DNA from: Algoriphagus aquimarinus
Lineage (GTDB): Bacteria; Bacteroidota; Bacteroidia; Cytophagales; Cyclobacteriaceae
Assembly (NCBI RefSeq): GCF_007997215.1
Contig: NZ_VORW01000001.1
Coordinates: forward strand, 948,681-1,012,680
Direction: 5' to 3'
DNA length: 64,000 nucleotides
A model generated the notes under the pieces. It was not told the DNA's origin, made no database searches, and was given only the letters and a program-made list of their open reading frames with translations. This document shows positions 9,278 through 17,645 of the stretch, piece after piece; the first letter of the stretch is position 1; each line of letters opens with the position of its first letter. The position numbers and the translations under genes were made by a program.

Positions 9278-9303
9278 TTGTCAGGCTGAGCGAAGTCGAA
9301 GCC
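9278..9303. repeat. Small palindromic intergenic repeat (GAGCGAAGTCGAAG type)
   Basis: The segment contains GTCAGGCTGAGCGAAGTCGA, a short REP-like sequence. Two more members occur at 21226-21318, one of them inverted. Such sequences are common between genes in Bacteroidota. The region from here to 9550 also holds a perfect 12-bp hairpin (AATTCCTGCTTC, loop TCCA, 9323-9350) followed by T's, a GCAGTC/GACTGC hairpin (9430-9445) and the phrase CAATGGCGCAA twice (near 9314 and 9374); I find no gene in it. Confidence 0.6.
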
Positions 9304-9322
9304 CCGCTTTGCCCAATGGCGC

Positions 9323-9355
9323 AATTCCTGCTTCTCCAGAAGCAGGAATTTTTCA
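9323..9355. terminator. Perfect 12-bp hairpin with T-tract
   Basis: AATTCCTGCTTC pairs with GAAGCAGGAATT across a 4-nt loop and is followed by TTTTC. It is terminator-shaped but stands far from any stop codon, so it may instead be part of the intergenic repeat cluster or a second ndk terminator. Confidence 0.5.
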
Positions 9356-9575
9356 TTAAAGATCCAATGGCCTCAATGGCGCAAGTCTCTTGACCTGCTT
9401 ATAACAGGCAGGCTTGTGCCAATGATAATGCAGTCTCCTGACTGCCTCGCTATCCCAAGAAGCCTCTTCCTCCCAGATTTGTGAAGCCAAATTCAAGATA
9501 GATTTATCTGTTAGCAGACAACACAATTAAGTCAACAGTCAGTATTCACTCAGTCTTCCTCTTACTTAATGATTT

Positions 9576-9719
9576 TACGTACGTATGCTTGCAATTTAGT
9601 ATATAAAAAAATACGTACTAGGTACCTGAAATTTTTAAAAAAAAACGTCCTTTTAACGATAATTGGATGGTTTATTACTTTTTAATCCACTCTTAAATAC
9701 TTATTTCTAGTAAGTATTT
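9576..9719 (+). promoter_or_regulatory. Cluster of TACGTA/TAAGTA sites upstream of nirB
   Basis: The AT-rich 200 bp before nirB hold TACGTACGTAT (9576-9586), TACGTACTAGGTAC (9612-9625) and a perfect inverted repeat AAATACTTA-N7-TAAGTATTT (9695-9719). The same half-site words form the element in the core promoters of nirB and narK. The inverted repeat is centred about 60 bp before the inferred nirB transcription start, a classical activator position. The likely binder is the NarL-type regulator encoded at 15155; this is inference. Confidence 0.55.
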
Positions 9720-9732
9720 ATTTACTGCTTTC

Positions 9733-9762
9733 TTTGTAATTACGTATTTATACTTATATTTG
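9733..9762 (+). promoter_or_regulatory. nirB promoter with shared 24-bp nitrate-island element
   Basis: TTTG (9733-9736), an 18-bp spacer and TATATTTG (9755-9762, an exact TAnnTTTG) form a canonical Bacteroidota promoter; nirB starts at 9782. Bases 9733-9756 are identical, 24 of 24, to 15912-15935 before narK. Inside lies TACGTAT-TT-ATACTTA (9741-9756), an imperfect inverted pair of 7-mers with a 2-bp gap, the 7-2-7 geometry known for NarL/NarP sites, although the bases do not fit the E. coli heptamer exactly. A further TACGTA lies at 9773-9778. Confidence 0.7.
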
Positions 9763-9781
9763 AGTTCTAAAATACGTAGCC

Positions 9782-12292
9782 ATGAAGAAAGTTATTGTCA
9801 TAGGAAATGGAATGGTAGGGTACAAGTTTTGCGAAAAGCTAGCTGCCCACCCTCTTCGTGATCAATTTGAGGTGGTAGTCTTCGGGGAAGAATTCAGACC
9901 AGCTTATGATCGTGTTCACCTAAGCGAATACTTCACGCTAGACTCTGCGGATAAGCTGCTTTTGGCTTCCCGTGACTGGTATGCCGAGAATAACATCACC
10001 CTTCGTACGGGAGAAATGATCACTTCCATCGAGACTGAGACTAAGCGGGTTTTCACGCACAAGCATGATTATTTCGAATATGATTACCTGATTTTGGCTA
10101 CAGGTTCAGCTCCTTTTGTCCCTAGTATCAAAGGAGTGGACAAGCCGGGTGTATTTGTCTATAGAACAATTGAAGATCTTGATGCAATCAAAGATTACGC
10201 AGACAAACTTAAGCAGGAAGGCAAATTCAAGGCCTCTGTCTTAGGTGGAGGATTGCTAGGTTTGGAAGCTGCAAATGCTGCCAAAGAGCTCGGGTTGCAA
10301 ACTGATGTAATCGAATTCGCACCACGACTTATGCCTCGTCAACTGGACAAAGCTGCCAGTGATATGCTTCAAAGCAAGATCGAAAGCCTTGGTATGAAAA
10401 TTCACTTGGGCAAAAACTCCAAGGAAATCATGGGAGAAGCAGGTATCGAAAAAATCGACTTCACTGACGAAACTTCTCTCCAAACCGACATGCTGATCAT
10501 TTCCGCAGGTATTCGTCCTAGAGATGAATTGGCTGTGAAATGTGGCTTACGAACTGGCGAGCGCGGTGGTGTCTATGTAAACAACAAAATGGAAACTTCC
10601 GATCCGGCGATTTATGCGATCGGAGAAGTAGCACTATATAATAATGGCATCTACGGACTAGTCGCTCCTGGATATGAGATGGCAGCAGTCGCGGTAGATC
10701 AAATTGCCGGTGGCGAAAAGCTCATGAGTCCTTCCATAGACATGTCGACCCAACTGAAATTGGTGGGAACGGAAGTGGCTTCATTTGGTGATCCATTCAT
10801 CGAGAATGATGAGGTCACTGCAATCGCATATGAAAACAAGCAACGTGGAGTTTACAAAAGAATCAACATCACCAAAGACGGTTCGAAGTTACTAGGTGGA
10901 ATCATGGTCGGTGATTCTTCAGATTACAACACACTTTTTCAATTGTATATCAATGCGATGAAGCTACCTGAGAATCCGGAAGATTTGATCTTGGGTTCCA
11001 GAGGTGGAGAGAGCAAAAGTGCTTTGGGTTCTGTGCTGGATTTGCCAGATACAGCTCAGATTTGCTCTTGCGAAGCAGTCTCTAAAGGAACGATCTGCGA
11101 CTCCATCACAAGTGGTGCTTGTTGCACTTTCTCAGATGTTGTAAAAAGCACAAAAGCTTCGAGTTCATGTGGAGGGTGTAAGCCCATGGTGACAGATTTG
11201 GTTACGGCCACTTTGAAGTCCATGGGACAGGAAGTGAAAGAAACGATCTGCGAACACTTCGATTATAGCCGTCAGGAAATGTACGATTTGGTGAAGTTGC
11301 ACAGCATTATGGATTTTGACGAAGCGCTGGATCGTCATGGTAAAGGTCATGGATGTGAGATGTGCAAGCCCGTTTTGGCTTCGATTTTCGCCAGTATATA
11401 CATGGAAACTGCCAATCGTCAGGCTCCTATTCAGGATTCGAATGATAGATTCCTAGCCAATATTCAGAGAAACGGTACATACTCGGTCGTACCGAGAGTG
11501 CCAGGAGGAGAGATTACTCCGGACAAATTAATGGTTTTGGGACAAGTCGCTAAGAAATACGATCTCTATACCAAAATCACAGGGGGTCAGAGAATAGATC
11601 TTTTTGGAGCTCAGCTTCATGAATTACCAATGATTTGGAAAGAATTGATTGATGCTGGTTTCGAAAGTGGACATGCCTACGGCAAATCACTCAGAACTGT
11701 AAAAAGCTGCGTGGGATCTACCTGGTGTCGATACGGCTTGCACGACAGTGTGAGTTTTGCCATCAGAATCGAGGAGCGATACAAAGGCCTACGTTCTCCT
11801 CACAAACTAAAAGGAGGAGTATCTGGCTGTATTCGTGAATGTGCCGAAGCCAGAGGGAAGGACTTTGGTGTCATCGCAGTAGAAGGTGGTTGGAACCTAT
11901 TTGTATGTGGTAATGGCGGAGCTACGCCGAAGCACGCTATTATGCTGGCCGAGAAACTCGACGATGAAACCTGCATCAAATACCTAGATAGATTCTTGGT
12001 TTATTATATCAGAACAGCCGCTCCGCTTCAGCGCACTGCACCTTGGCTGGACAAGCTGGAAGGTGGAATAGACTATTTGAAAAAGGTAGTGGTAGAAGAT
12101 AGCCTCGGGATAGCCGAAGAACTGGAAGCTGAGATGGAGGAGCTGGTAAACCAGTACGCATGTGAGTGGAAAGAAGCTATCGAGGATCCACAGATGATGA
12201 AGAGATTTAAGCCATTTGTCAATTCAGAAGAGACAGATGACAGCTTAGTATTTGTGCCGATGCGAGATCAAAAAATGCCTAGACCTTGGTAA
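9782..12292 (+). CDS. nirB: Assimilatory nitrite reductase [NAD(P)H], large subunit
   Basis: The 836-aa cytoplasmic enzyme reduces nitrite to ammonium with NAD(P)H. Domains in order: FAD/NAD-binding oxidoreductase (residues 1-about 410; VIGNGMVGYKFCEKL, LATGSAPFVP, LGGGLLGLEAA), two BFD-like [2Fe-2S] segments (ICSCEAVSKGTICDSI with SSCGGCKPM; GHGCEMCKP), a nitrite/sulfite reductase half-domain, then the siroheme/[4Fe-4S] site with CVGSTWC and CIREC (C-x5-C and C-x3-C). The length is usual for NirB. It opens an operon with nirD, a DUF4202 gene and a sensor kinase gene, with gaps of 18, 12 and 4 bp. The promoter carries the shared island element. Confidence 0.97.
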   Translation: MKKVIVIGNGMVGYKFCEKLAAHPLRDQFEVVVFGEEFRPAYDRVHLSEYFTLDSADKLLLASRDWYAENNITLRTGEMITSIETETKRVFTHKHDYFEYDYLILATGSAPFVPSIKGVDKPGVFVYRTIEDLDAIKDYADKLKQEGKFKASVLGGGLLGLEAANAAKELGLQTDVIEFAPRLMPRQLDKAASDMLQSKIESLGMKIHLGKNSKEIMGEAGIEKIDFTDETSLQTDMLIISAGIRPRDELAVKCGLRTGERGGVYVNNKMETSDPAIYAIGEVALYNNGIYGLVAPGYEMAAVAVDQIAGGEKLMSPSIDMSTQLKLVGTEVASFGDPFIENDEVTAIAYENKQRGVYKRINITKDGSKLLGGIMVGDSSDYNTLFQLYINAMKLPENPEDLILGSRGGESKSALGSVLDLPDTAQICSCEAVSKGTICDSITSGACCTFSDVVKSTKASSSCGGCKPMVTDLVTATLKSMGQEVKETICEHFDYSRQEMYDLVKLHSIMDFDEALDRHGKGHGCEMCKPVLASIFASIYMETANRQAPIQDSNDRFLANIQRNGTYSVVPRVPGGEITPDKLMVLGQVAKKYDLYTKITGGQRIDLFGAQLHELPMIWKELIDAGFESGHAYGKSLRTVKSCVGSTWCRYGLHDSVSFAIRIEERYKGLRSPHKLKGGVSGCIRECAEARGKDFGVIAVEGGWNLFVCGNGGATPKHAIMLAEKLDDETCIKYLDRFLVYYIRTAAPLQRTAPWLDKLEGGIDYLKKVVVEDSLGIAEELEAEMEELVNQYACEWKEAIEDPQMMKRFKPFVNSEETDDSLVFVPMRDQKMPRPW

Positions 12293-12310
12293 TCCAATAA
12301 GAATAAGATC

Positions 12311-12688
12311 ATGGAAGAACTATTAAAAAATTATCAATCCGTAGCTGAGGAGCATGCTATTAATTGGATCAAAGTAGGTCAGACAGACGACTTTCCGGAA
12401 AATGCGGGAGCCTGTGTGAAGTACAACGCTAAGCAAATTGCAGTTTACTATTTCACCAGAACGAACTCCTGGTATGCCTGTCAGAACCTTTGCCCACACA
12501 AGATGGAAATGGTTCTTTCCCGCGGCATGACTGGCGATGCTCAGGGAATTCCAAAAGTGGCTTGTCCGCTTCATAAGAAGACCTTTTCGCTAGAAGATGG
12601 CAGCAATCTGAACGGAGAAGAATACAGTATTGCGACCTATCCGGTCAGGATTCAGGAGGGAAATGTATATATTGGATTCGCAGATTAA
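12311..12688 (+). CDS. nirD: Nitrite reductase small subunit, Rieske-type
   Basis: The 125-aa protein has the Rieske ligands C61-x-H63 (NLCPHK) and C85-x2-H88 (CPLHKK), so unlike the cluster-less NirD of E. coli it probably binds a [2Fe-2S] cluster. It is the partner of NirB in nitrite reduction. Position directly behind nirB supports this. Confidence 0.93.
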   Translation: MEELLKNYQSVAEEHAINWIKVGQTDDFPENAGACVKYNAKQIAVYYFTRTNSWYACQNLCPHKMEMVLSRGMTGDAQGIPKVACPLHKKTFSLEDGSNLNGEEYSIATYPVRIQEGNVYIGFAD

Positions 12689-12700
12689 TCCAATTGACAC

Positions 12701-13279
12701 ATGAACAAATTCCAGAAAGCAATCTCATTGATCGATCAGATCAATGCGGAAGATCCGATCAAAGAAGAAGTATTGGGAAAAGAGATTGCAAAAGAGCTGT
12801 TGTATTCCATCCGTATGACCGAAAAACTTGATCAGTTTGATCCTGAATCTTCTGAGGCTATGCAGCTCGCCGTGAGGGCACAACACATCGGAAGATGGAA
12901 AATTCCGAGATCAGATTACCCGATGGATAGAGTGGGTTATCTCAAGTGGCGAGAAGAATTGAAGAAGATGCATGCTGATATGGCTGCGGAAATTCTAGTA
13001 GAAGCGGGGTACGATGACGAGACGATTGAGAAGACAAAATTCCTGATCAGAAAGAAACAATTGAAGACTGATCCTGATACACAAACCATGGAAGATGTCA
13101 TTTGTCTGGTTTTCTTGGAATATTATTTCGAAGAATTCGCTGCCAAACATGAGTCTGCCAAAGTCATTGATATTCTTCAAAAAACCTGGGCAAAAATGTC
13201 TGAAAAAGGACATAGAGCCGCTTTACAATTACCATTTTCACCTTCAAGCCTCGAATTAGTCAAAGAAGCTATTACCTAA
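12701..13279 (+). CDS. DUF4202 protein in the nitrite reductase operon
   Basis: The 192-aa soluble, helical protein matches DUF4202 as I remember it: an N-terminal MNKFQKAISLIDQINAEDP, the signature AVRAQHIGRWKIPRSDYPMD (residues about 57-76), YLKWREELKKMHA, and a C-terminal helix with LVFLEYYFEEFA. The His/Arg/Asp pattern recalls HD-type metal phosphohydrolases, but the activity is unknown. DUF4202 genes are known to sit near nitrate/nitrite or sulfite assimilation genes in other phyla. Here it lies 12 bp after nirD and 4 bp before the sensor kinase gene, so it is certainly co-transcribed with nitrite reduction. Confidence 0.85.
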   Translation: MNKFQKAISLIDQINAEDPIKEEVLGKEIAKELLYSIRMTEKLDQFDPESSEAMQLAVRAQHIGRWKIPRSDYPMDRVGYLKWREELKKMHADMAAEILVEAGYDDETIEKTKFLIRKKQLKTDPDTQTMEDVICLVFLEYYFEEFAAKHESAKVIDILQKTWAKMSEKGHRAALQLPFSPSSLELVKEAIT

Positions 13280-13283
13280 ACAA

Positions 13284-15095
13284 ATGACTGGTACACCGCG
13301 ATCGCTGGATCAAGATACTTTTAATCGTCTCCGCCGCCTCTACATTATTGCTTTGGGAGCAATTGCCATCTCCTTGATCGCAAGCCAGATTCTCATCAGA
13401 AAATACCTGAATGATCAGGAAAATGACAGTCGTCTGGTCAATGTGGCTGGTCGGCAGAGAATGCTGAGTCAAAAGCTGAACAAGGAAGTTCTTTTGCTGT
13501 CGCAAAGCCAATCTTCTGAAGATTCGAAAGTGCAGATAGACACAATTCAATCCACGCTGAATCGCTGGGAAAAAGCACATCAGCTTTTACAGTTGGGAGA
13601 TGAATCACAGGATTTTACTGTAGACAATAGCTCTGAAATCAAGGGCATGTTTGAGGAAATCAATCCAGATTTCAAACAAGTGATTGATGCAACGCAGAAT
13701 TTCATTTTTCTGAAATCCAGTACTTCTGAGGATTCTTCTGCTATAGCGGAGCAATTGAAAATCATTGAAACCAACGCAAATAGCTTTCTGATCAAAATGG
13801 ACGAGATAGTGAATCAATACGATCACGAAGCCAAAGAGAAAGTCTCAAGCTTAAAGCAACTGGAATTGCTCATAACGGTTTTCACATTGCTAGTCTTAGT
13901 TGGTGAGTTTTTGATCATCTTTTGGCCTTCGGCCAAAGCCATGAAAGCAAGTATTCATGAGCTGATGGATGCGGAGGAAAAAGCAATCCGAATGGCCAAG
14001 AATGCAGATATACTTAGTCAGTCAAAGGAAAAATCAGTACGGGAACTACAAGCGCTTAGCAAAGCGATGGATCAGATTCTGCTTTTCGCGAGGATCACAC
14101 CAGAAGGATACATCACCCACATAGGTGAGCGCTTCAGCAGGCTTTACAAAGCCCAAAAATTCAATATCAATGCGAAGATCTCCGATATGCTTTCTCCACT
14201 GGAAAATGAGCAACTTACGATAGATCGCATCATTGCAGAAAACAAGAAATCCGGTTGGGAAGGGGAATTCAAAACAACTTCGCAGACTGGAGAAGACATC
14301 TGGTTGGATGTGTCCATGATTCCTTTCAATTCTGCTGAGGACAAATCGGAGTTGATATTGATTTGCATGGATATCACCAAACGTAAGGAGTTCATGCATC
14401 AGGTGGAGCAGTTGACAAAGGAGAGTTTTGAGGAGAAAATGCATCAGCAGAAAGTGATCTCAAGACAAATCATCGAGAACCAAGAGAATGAGCAAAACCG
14501 CATTGCCAAGGATATACATGACGGTATTGGACAAATGCTCACTGGACTTAAATACTTATTGGAAAGTGTAGACTCTTCTGATCCAGAAAAAGCAGAGGTG
14601 AAGATCATCAAGCTCAAAGAACTTACTTCGAATATCATCAAGGGAGTGCGAACTGCCACCTTTAACCTTACTCCTCCGGAATTAAAGGATTACGGAATTG
14701 TACCAGCATTGACAGAACTGACGCAGGAGCTTTCCAAGCTTACTGGGAAAGACATAGTGCTTTTCAATAAGTCAGAATTCTCTCAGCGACTGGATTCTTT
14801 GGTGGAAATCAATCTGTACAGGATCACACAGGAGGCAATCAACAACGCGATCAAATATGCAGAATCCTCGCATATCATCGTCACCGTCTCGCATAGTCAG
14901 AATATTCTGAGCATCATCGTGGATGACAATGGAAAAGGTTTTGACAAAGCAAAGCTTAAAGCTAAACCGGATGAGGAAGGTGGAATGGGGCTGACCTTTA
15001 TGAGAGAACGGGTGAAATACATCAACGGAAGATTGTTCATTAATTCCTCGCCAAACGAAGGCACCAAAGTCACTCTCAACATTCCTTTGACGTAG
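13284..15095 (+). CDS. NarX-like nitrate/nitrite sensor histidine kinase
   Basis: The 603-aa membrane kinase has a first transmembrane helix at residues about 19-38 and a second at about 194-212, enclosing a periplasmic helical domain. Right after the first helix comes NVAGRQRMLSQKL (residues 53-65), the P-box type motif shared by NarX/NarQ and PilJ-type sensors, where NarX binds nitrate. A PAS domain follows (about 255-365), then a HisKA_3 helix with the phosphorylated His412 (DIHDGIGQ) and a HATPase domain (NNAIKYAE, DDNGKGFD, GGMGLTFMRERV). It is the fourth gene of the nirB operon. The cognate regulator follows 59 bp later behind its own TACGTAT site. Nitrate or nitrite as signal is inferred from the P-box and the context. 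Confidence 0.88.
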   Translation: MTGTPRSLDQDTFNRLRRLYIIALGAIAISLIASQILIRKYLNDQENDSRLVNVAGRQRMLSQKLNKEVLLLSQSQSSEDSKVQIDTIQSTLNRWEKAHQLLQLGDESQDFTVDNSSEIKGMFEEINPDFKQVIDATQNFIFLKSSTSEDSSAIAEQLKIIETNANSFLIKMDEIVNQYDHEAKEKVSSLKQLELLITVFTLLVLVGEFLIIFWPSAKAMKASIHELMDAEEKAIRMAKNADILSQSKEKSVRELQALSKAMDQILLFARITPEGYITHIGERFSRLYKAQKFNINAKISDMLSPLENEQLTIDRIIAENKKSGWEGEFKTTSQTGEDIWLDVSMIPFNSAEDKSELILICMDITKRKEFMHQVEQLTKESFEEKMHQQKVISRQIIENQENEQNRIAKDIHDGIGQMLTGLKYLLESVDSSDPEKAEVKIIKLKELTSNIIKGVRTATFNLTPPELKDYGIVPALTELTQELSKLTGKDIVLFNKSEFSQRLDSLVEINLYRITQEAINNAIKYAESSHIIVTVSHSQNILSIIVDDNGKGFDKAKLKAKPDEEGGMGLTFMRERVKYINGRLFINSSPNEGTKVTLNIPLT

Positions 15096-15110
15096 ATTTC
15101 CTAGATTTTT

Positions 15111-15147
15111 ATACGTAAATTCGGTTTCTTTACTACGTATTTACTTA
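15111..15147 (+). promoter_or_regulatory. TACGTA sites in front of the NarL-like regulator gene
   Basis: ATACGTAAAT (15111-15120) and TACGTATTTACTTA (15134-15147) lie between the kinase stop and the regulator ATG at 15155. The second is a shortened version of the nirB/narK element (TACGTATTTATACTTA). It suggests autoregulation. No clear -7 box is seen. Confidence 0.45.
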
Positions 15148-15154
15148 AGCGCAT

Positions 15155-15817
15155 ATGAACCCAATCAAGATAGTTTTAGCAGATGACCACGAATTAGTAC
15201 GTGATGGGATCAAGTCCCTACTTGAAAGTGAAAAAGAGTTTCAGGTAATTGATGAGGCATCTGATGGAGTGGAAGCGTTAGAAGTAGTCGCCCTGCAAAA
15301 TCCAGATTTACTTATTGTGGACATTCGAATGCCTAAAATGAATGGTCTGGAAGTAGTGAAGGAAATGACCAAATCATTTCCACATATCAAAAAGCTTGTC
15401 CTTTCTATGCATGATTCGGAAGAGTATGTGGTGGAGGCAGTGGAAGCTGGAGCCGATGGGTATTTGCTCAAAGGATCCTCGAAAAGCGAGTTTTTGAAGG
15501 CTTTACACACCATAGCTGGTGGCGGGAAGTTTTTTGCTGGAGATGTATCTGCTTATATCATCAATAATTTTGTCAACGGGAAAGCCAAGTCTTCATCCAA
15601 ATCAGAAGTGCTTCCAGAGGAATTGGCGAATTTGACCAACAGAGAAAAGCAGATACTCGAACTTATCCTAGAAGGGAAAGGAAATAATGAAATCGCTGAT
15701 GCGCTGGAGATCAGCAAGAGAACAGCGGAAGTACATCGGTTTAATTTGATGAAAAAAATGAACGTCAAGAATCTGGCAGAGCTGACCACAAAATCCAGAG
15801 ATTTAAATCTGATCTAA
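15155..15817 (+). CDS. NarL/FixJ-family response regulator
   Basis: The 220-aa protein has a receiver domain with the acidic pair D10-D11, phospho-acceptor D56 (LLIVDIRMP) and K106, and a C-terminal LuxR-type helix-turn-helix (about 157-215: LTNREKQILELILEGKGNNEIADALEIS split over two helices). It pairs with the adjacent NarX-like kinase. Its probable targets are the nirB operon, narK and itself, because all three carry the TACGTAT-type element. A terminator follows 30 bp after the stop. Confidence 0.92.
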   Translation: MNPIKIVLADDHELVRDGIKSLLESEKEFQVIDEASDGVEALEVVALQNPDLLIVDIRMPKMNGLEVVKEMTKSFPHIKKLVLSMHDSEEYVVEAVEAGADGYLLKGSSKSEFLKALHTIAGGGKFFAGDVSAYIINNFVNGKAKSSSKSEVLPEELANLTNREKQILELILEGKGNNEIADALEISKRTAEVHRFNLMKKMNVKNLAELTTKSRDLNLI

Positions 15818-15847
15818 GGAAACTACTAAGTTTTATAAGTAGTCAAT

Positions 15848-15882
15848 AATCCATTTAGAGCCAATCTAAATGGATTTTTTAT
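15848..15882 (+). terminator. Terminator after the regulator gene
   Basis: 12-bp stem AATCCATTTAGA / TCTAAATGGATT, 5-nt loop, then a run of T's. Confidence 0.9.
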
Positions 15883-15899
15883 TTTTTACTTAAATTTAA

Positions 15900-15941
15900 T
15901 ACGTATTCTGTTTTGTAATTACGTATTTATACTTACTTTTA
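15900..15941 (+). promoter_or_regulatory. narK promoter with shared 24-bp element
   Basis: Bases 15912-15935 equal 9733-9756 of the nirB promoter exactly. TTTG (15912-15915) is followed after 18 bp by TACTTTTA (15934-15941, 7 of 8 of the nirB box layout TAnnTTTG). The 7-2-7 pair TACGTAT-TT-ATACTTA is at 15920-15935, and another TACGTAT at 15900-15906. The translation start is 15963. Surrounding bases differ from nirB, which argues for selection rather than a recent duplication. Confidence 0.7.
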
Positions 15942-15962
15942 TCCTAATTAAAAATAAGTATT

Positions 15963-17387
15963 ATGGAGCCACTACTTACACACAAAGCGACACGGTTGAA
16001 TCTCTTAGATTTTAAATCTGTCCCGATCCGTACCTTCTGGATCACTTCAATTGCATTCTTTATCTGCTTTTTCGCATGGTTTGGTATAGTGCCATTCATG
16101 CCAGATGTAGTCAAGGACTTAGGTCTTACTCCCGCGCAAAAGTGGAATGCAACAGTTCTTGCAGTAGCGGGAACAGTTTTCGCCAGATTACTTATCGGCA
16201 AGCTATGCGATAAGTACGGTCCGAGGCTTTGCTATACTTGGTTACTAATTTTAGGATCAATTCCTGTAATACTTAGCGGCCTGGTTCAAACTCCCATGCA
16301 GTTTTACATTTGCCGTCTGTTGACTGGATTTATCGGAGCTTCATTCGTGATCACGCAGGTTCACACTTCGCTGATGTTTGCTTCCAACGTAGTCGGAACT
16401 GCCAATGCAACTTCTGCTGGCTGGGGAAATCTAGGTGGCGGAGCTAATAGATTGGGTATGCCGATCATTGCGGCGATAGTGATTGGAGTTGGGGTAGCTG
16501 AGGCAGATGCCTGGAGATATTCCATGGTCATCGCGGGTATCGCGTGCTTTACCATGGGTTTGGTGTATTACTTCTTTACAAAAGATACACCACAAGGAAA
16601 CTTCAAGGAATTAGAAGCAAGAGGAATGCAAGTTCCTAGCACTAAGAAGGATAAAGTTGGCTTTATGGAGGCCGTGAAAGACTACCGTGTTTGGTTGCTT
16701 TTCGTGGTCTACGCAGCATGTTTTGGTATAGAACTGACAGTCTATGGCACCATGGATGATTACCTTCAAAACACTTTCCAACTCGAACGAATCACCGCTG
16801 GTAATATCGTGCTCTCTTTCGCATTGATGAACATTTTCGCCCGTACGCTTGGTGGATATTTTGGAGACAAATTTGGTAAAGCTAGAGGGCTTAAAGGCCG
16901 GGTTTGGTTCTTGGCAGCTATCTTAATTGCGGAAGGCTTAATGCTAAGCTTGTTCTCTCTTGCCACTGGATTGTTACTAGGATTTGTACTTTTGGTTGCA
17001 TTCAGCCTTACGGTTCAAATGGCAGAAGGAGCCACCTTCTCTGTTGTTCCTTTTGTCAATAGGAAAGCAATCGGATCTATCTCAGGTATAGTTGGTGCAG
17101 GTGGAAATTTCGGAGCATTCTTGGCAGCACTTTTCTTAAGCTCCAAGTCAGCAGTAGCCGAAAAAGCTGCTTTAATTGCAAGTGAAACACTGGGAGCAGA
17201 TGCAGCAGCGGCAGCACAATCAGCCGCCGCGGCAAGCGCAGTATCGGCTGGTTACTTAGTCATAGGCGGTCTGATCGTCATGTCTGGAATGGTTGCCTTA
17301 GCGATACGATTCAGTACCGAAGATGAGAAAGTAGCCGAAGTGGAATTAGGTAAGTTACAGCCTGAATTAGTGCGAATAGATAATTAA
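15963..17387 (+). CDS. narK: MFS nitrate/nitrite transporter, NarK/NasA type
   Basis: The 474-aa inner-membrane protein has the 12-helix major facilitator pattern. Family landmarks are visible: FFAWFGIVPFMPD in helix 1, ARLLIGKLCDKYGPR in the helix 2-3 loop, and the glycine-rich nitrate signature AGWGNLGGGANR in helix 5, repeated more loosely in helix 11 (GIVGAGGNFGA). An alanine-rich loop (about residues 400-425) precedes the last helix. It should import nitrate for the reductase encoded next and may export nitrite. It has its own promoter with the shared element and a hairpin behind its stop. Confidence 0.95.
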   Translation: MEPLLTHKATRLNLLDFKSVPIRTFWITSIAFFICFFAWFGIVPFMPDVVKDLGLTPAQKWNATVLAVAGTVFARLLIGKLCDKYGPRLCYTWLLILGSIPVILSGLVQTPMQFYICRLLTGFIGASFVITQVHTSLMFASNVVGTANATSAGWGNLGGGANRLGMPIIAAIVIGVGVAEADAWRYSMVIAGIACFTMGLVYYFFTKDTPQGNFKELEARGMQVPSTKKDKVGFMEAVKDYRVWLLFVVYAACFGIELTVYGTMDDYLQNTFQLERITAGNIVLSFALMNIFARTLGGYFGDKFGKARGLKGRVWFLAAILIAEGLMLSLFSLATGLLLGFVLLVAFSLTVQMAEGATFSVVPFVNRKAIGSISGIVGAGGNFGAFLAALFLSSKSAVAEKAALIASETLGADAAAAAQSAAAASAVSAGYLVIGGLIVMSGMVALAIRFSTEDEKVAEVELGKLQPELVRIDN

Positions 17388-17402
17388 CTTGTTGTCTATA
17401 CC

Positions 17403-17456
17403 CAAAATAGCTCTTCTGCAATTGATCATTTGTCGTGCGGATGAGCTATTTTGTTC
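17403..17456 (+). terminator. Probable terminator after narK
   Basis: Perfect 11-bp inverted repeat CAAAATAGCTC / GAGCTATTTTG with a long 29-nt loop, then TTC. Long loop lowers confidence. Confidence 0.5.
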
Positions 17457-17531
17457 TTAAACAATATGAATATTCGCTTTTTGCTAGTAGGGATTCAAAA
17501 GTCCTGAATAGATGGGAAACTCAAGAATTGA

Positions 17532-17600
17532 GGCCACTTCGGTCACCCGTCTTCGGTCTCCCGTCCAGCCAAGCAAAGCAATTTTGGCCACTGGCATAAT
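17532..17600. repeat. Dispersed intergenic repeat, copy 1
   Basis: The sequence shares GGCCACTTCGGTC, GGTCTCCCGTCC and AAGCAAAGCAATTTTGG...ACTGGCATAAT with 28014-28103, in the same order and orientation relative to the plus strand. Nothing codes here. It lies between narK and the nitrate reductase gene. Confidence 0.65.
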
Positions 17601-17645
17601 CGCTGATAACTATGTTAAACTATTTCCAATTGTAACCCTTGAGTA

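Noticed and set aside
9202..9393. 63-codon frame between ndk and nirB
   Set aside because: It runs through the ndk terminator and a palindromic repeat and has no protein features.
9323..9445. Possible CRISPR or tandem array from repeated hairpins
   Set aside because: The hairpins differ in sequence and spacing; no repeat-spacer pattern is present.
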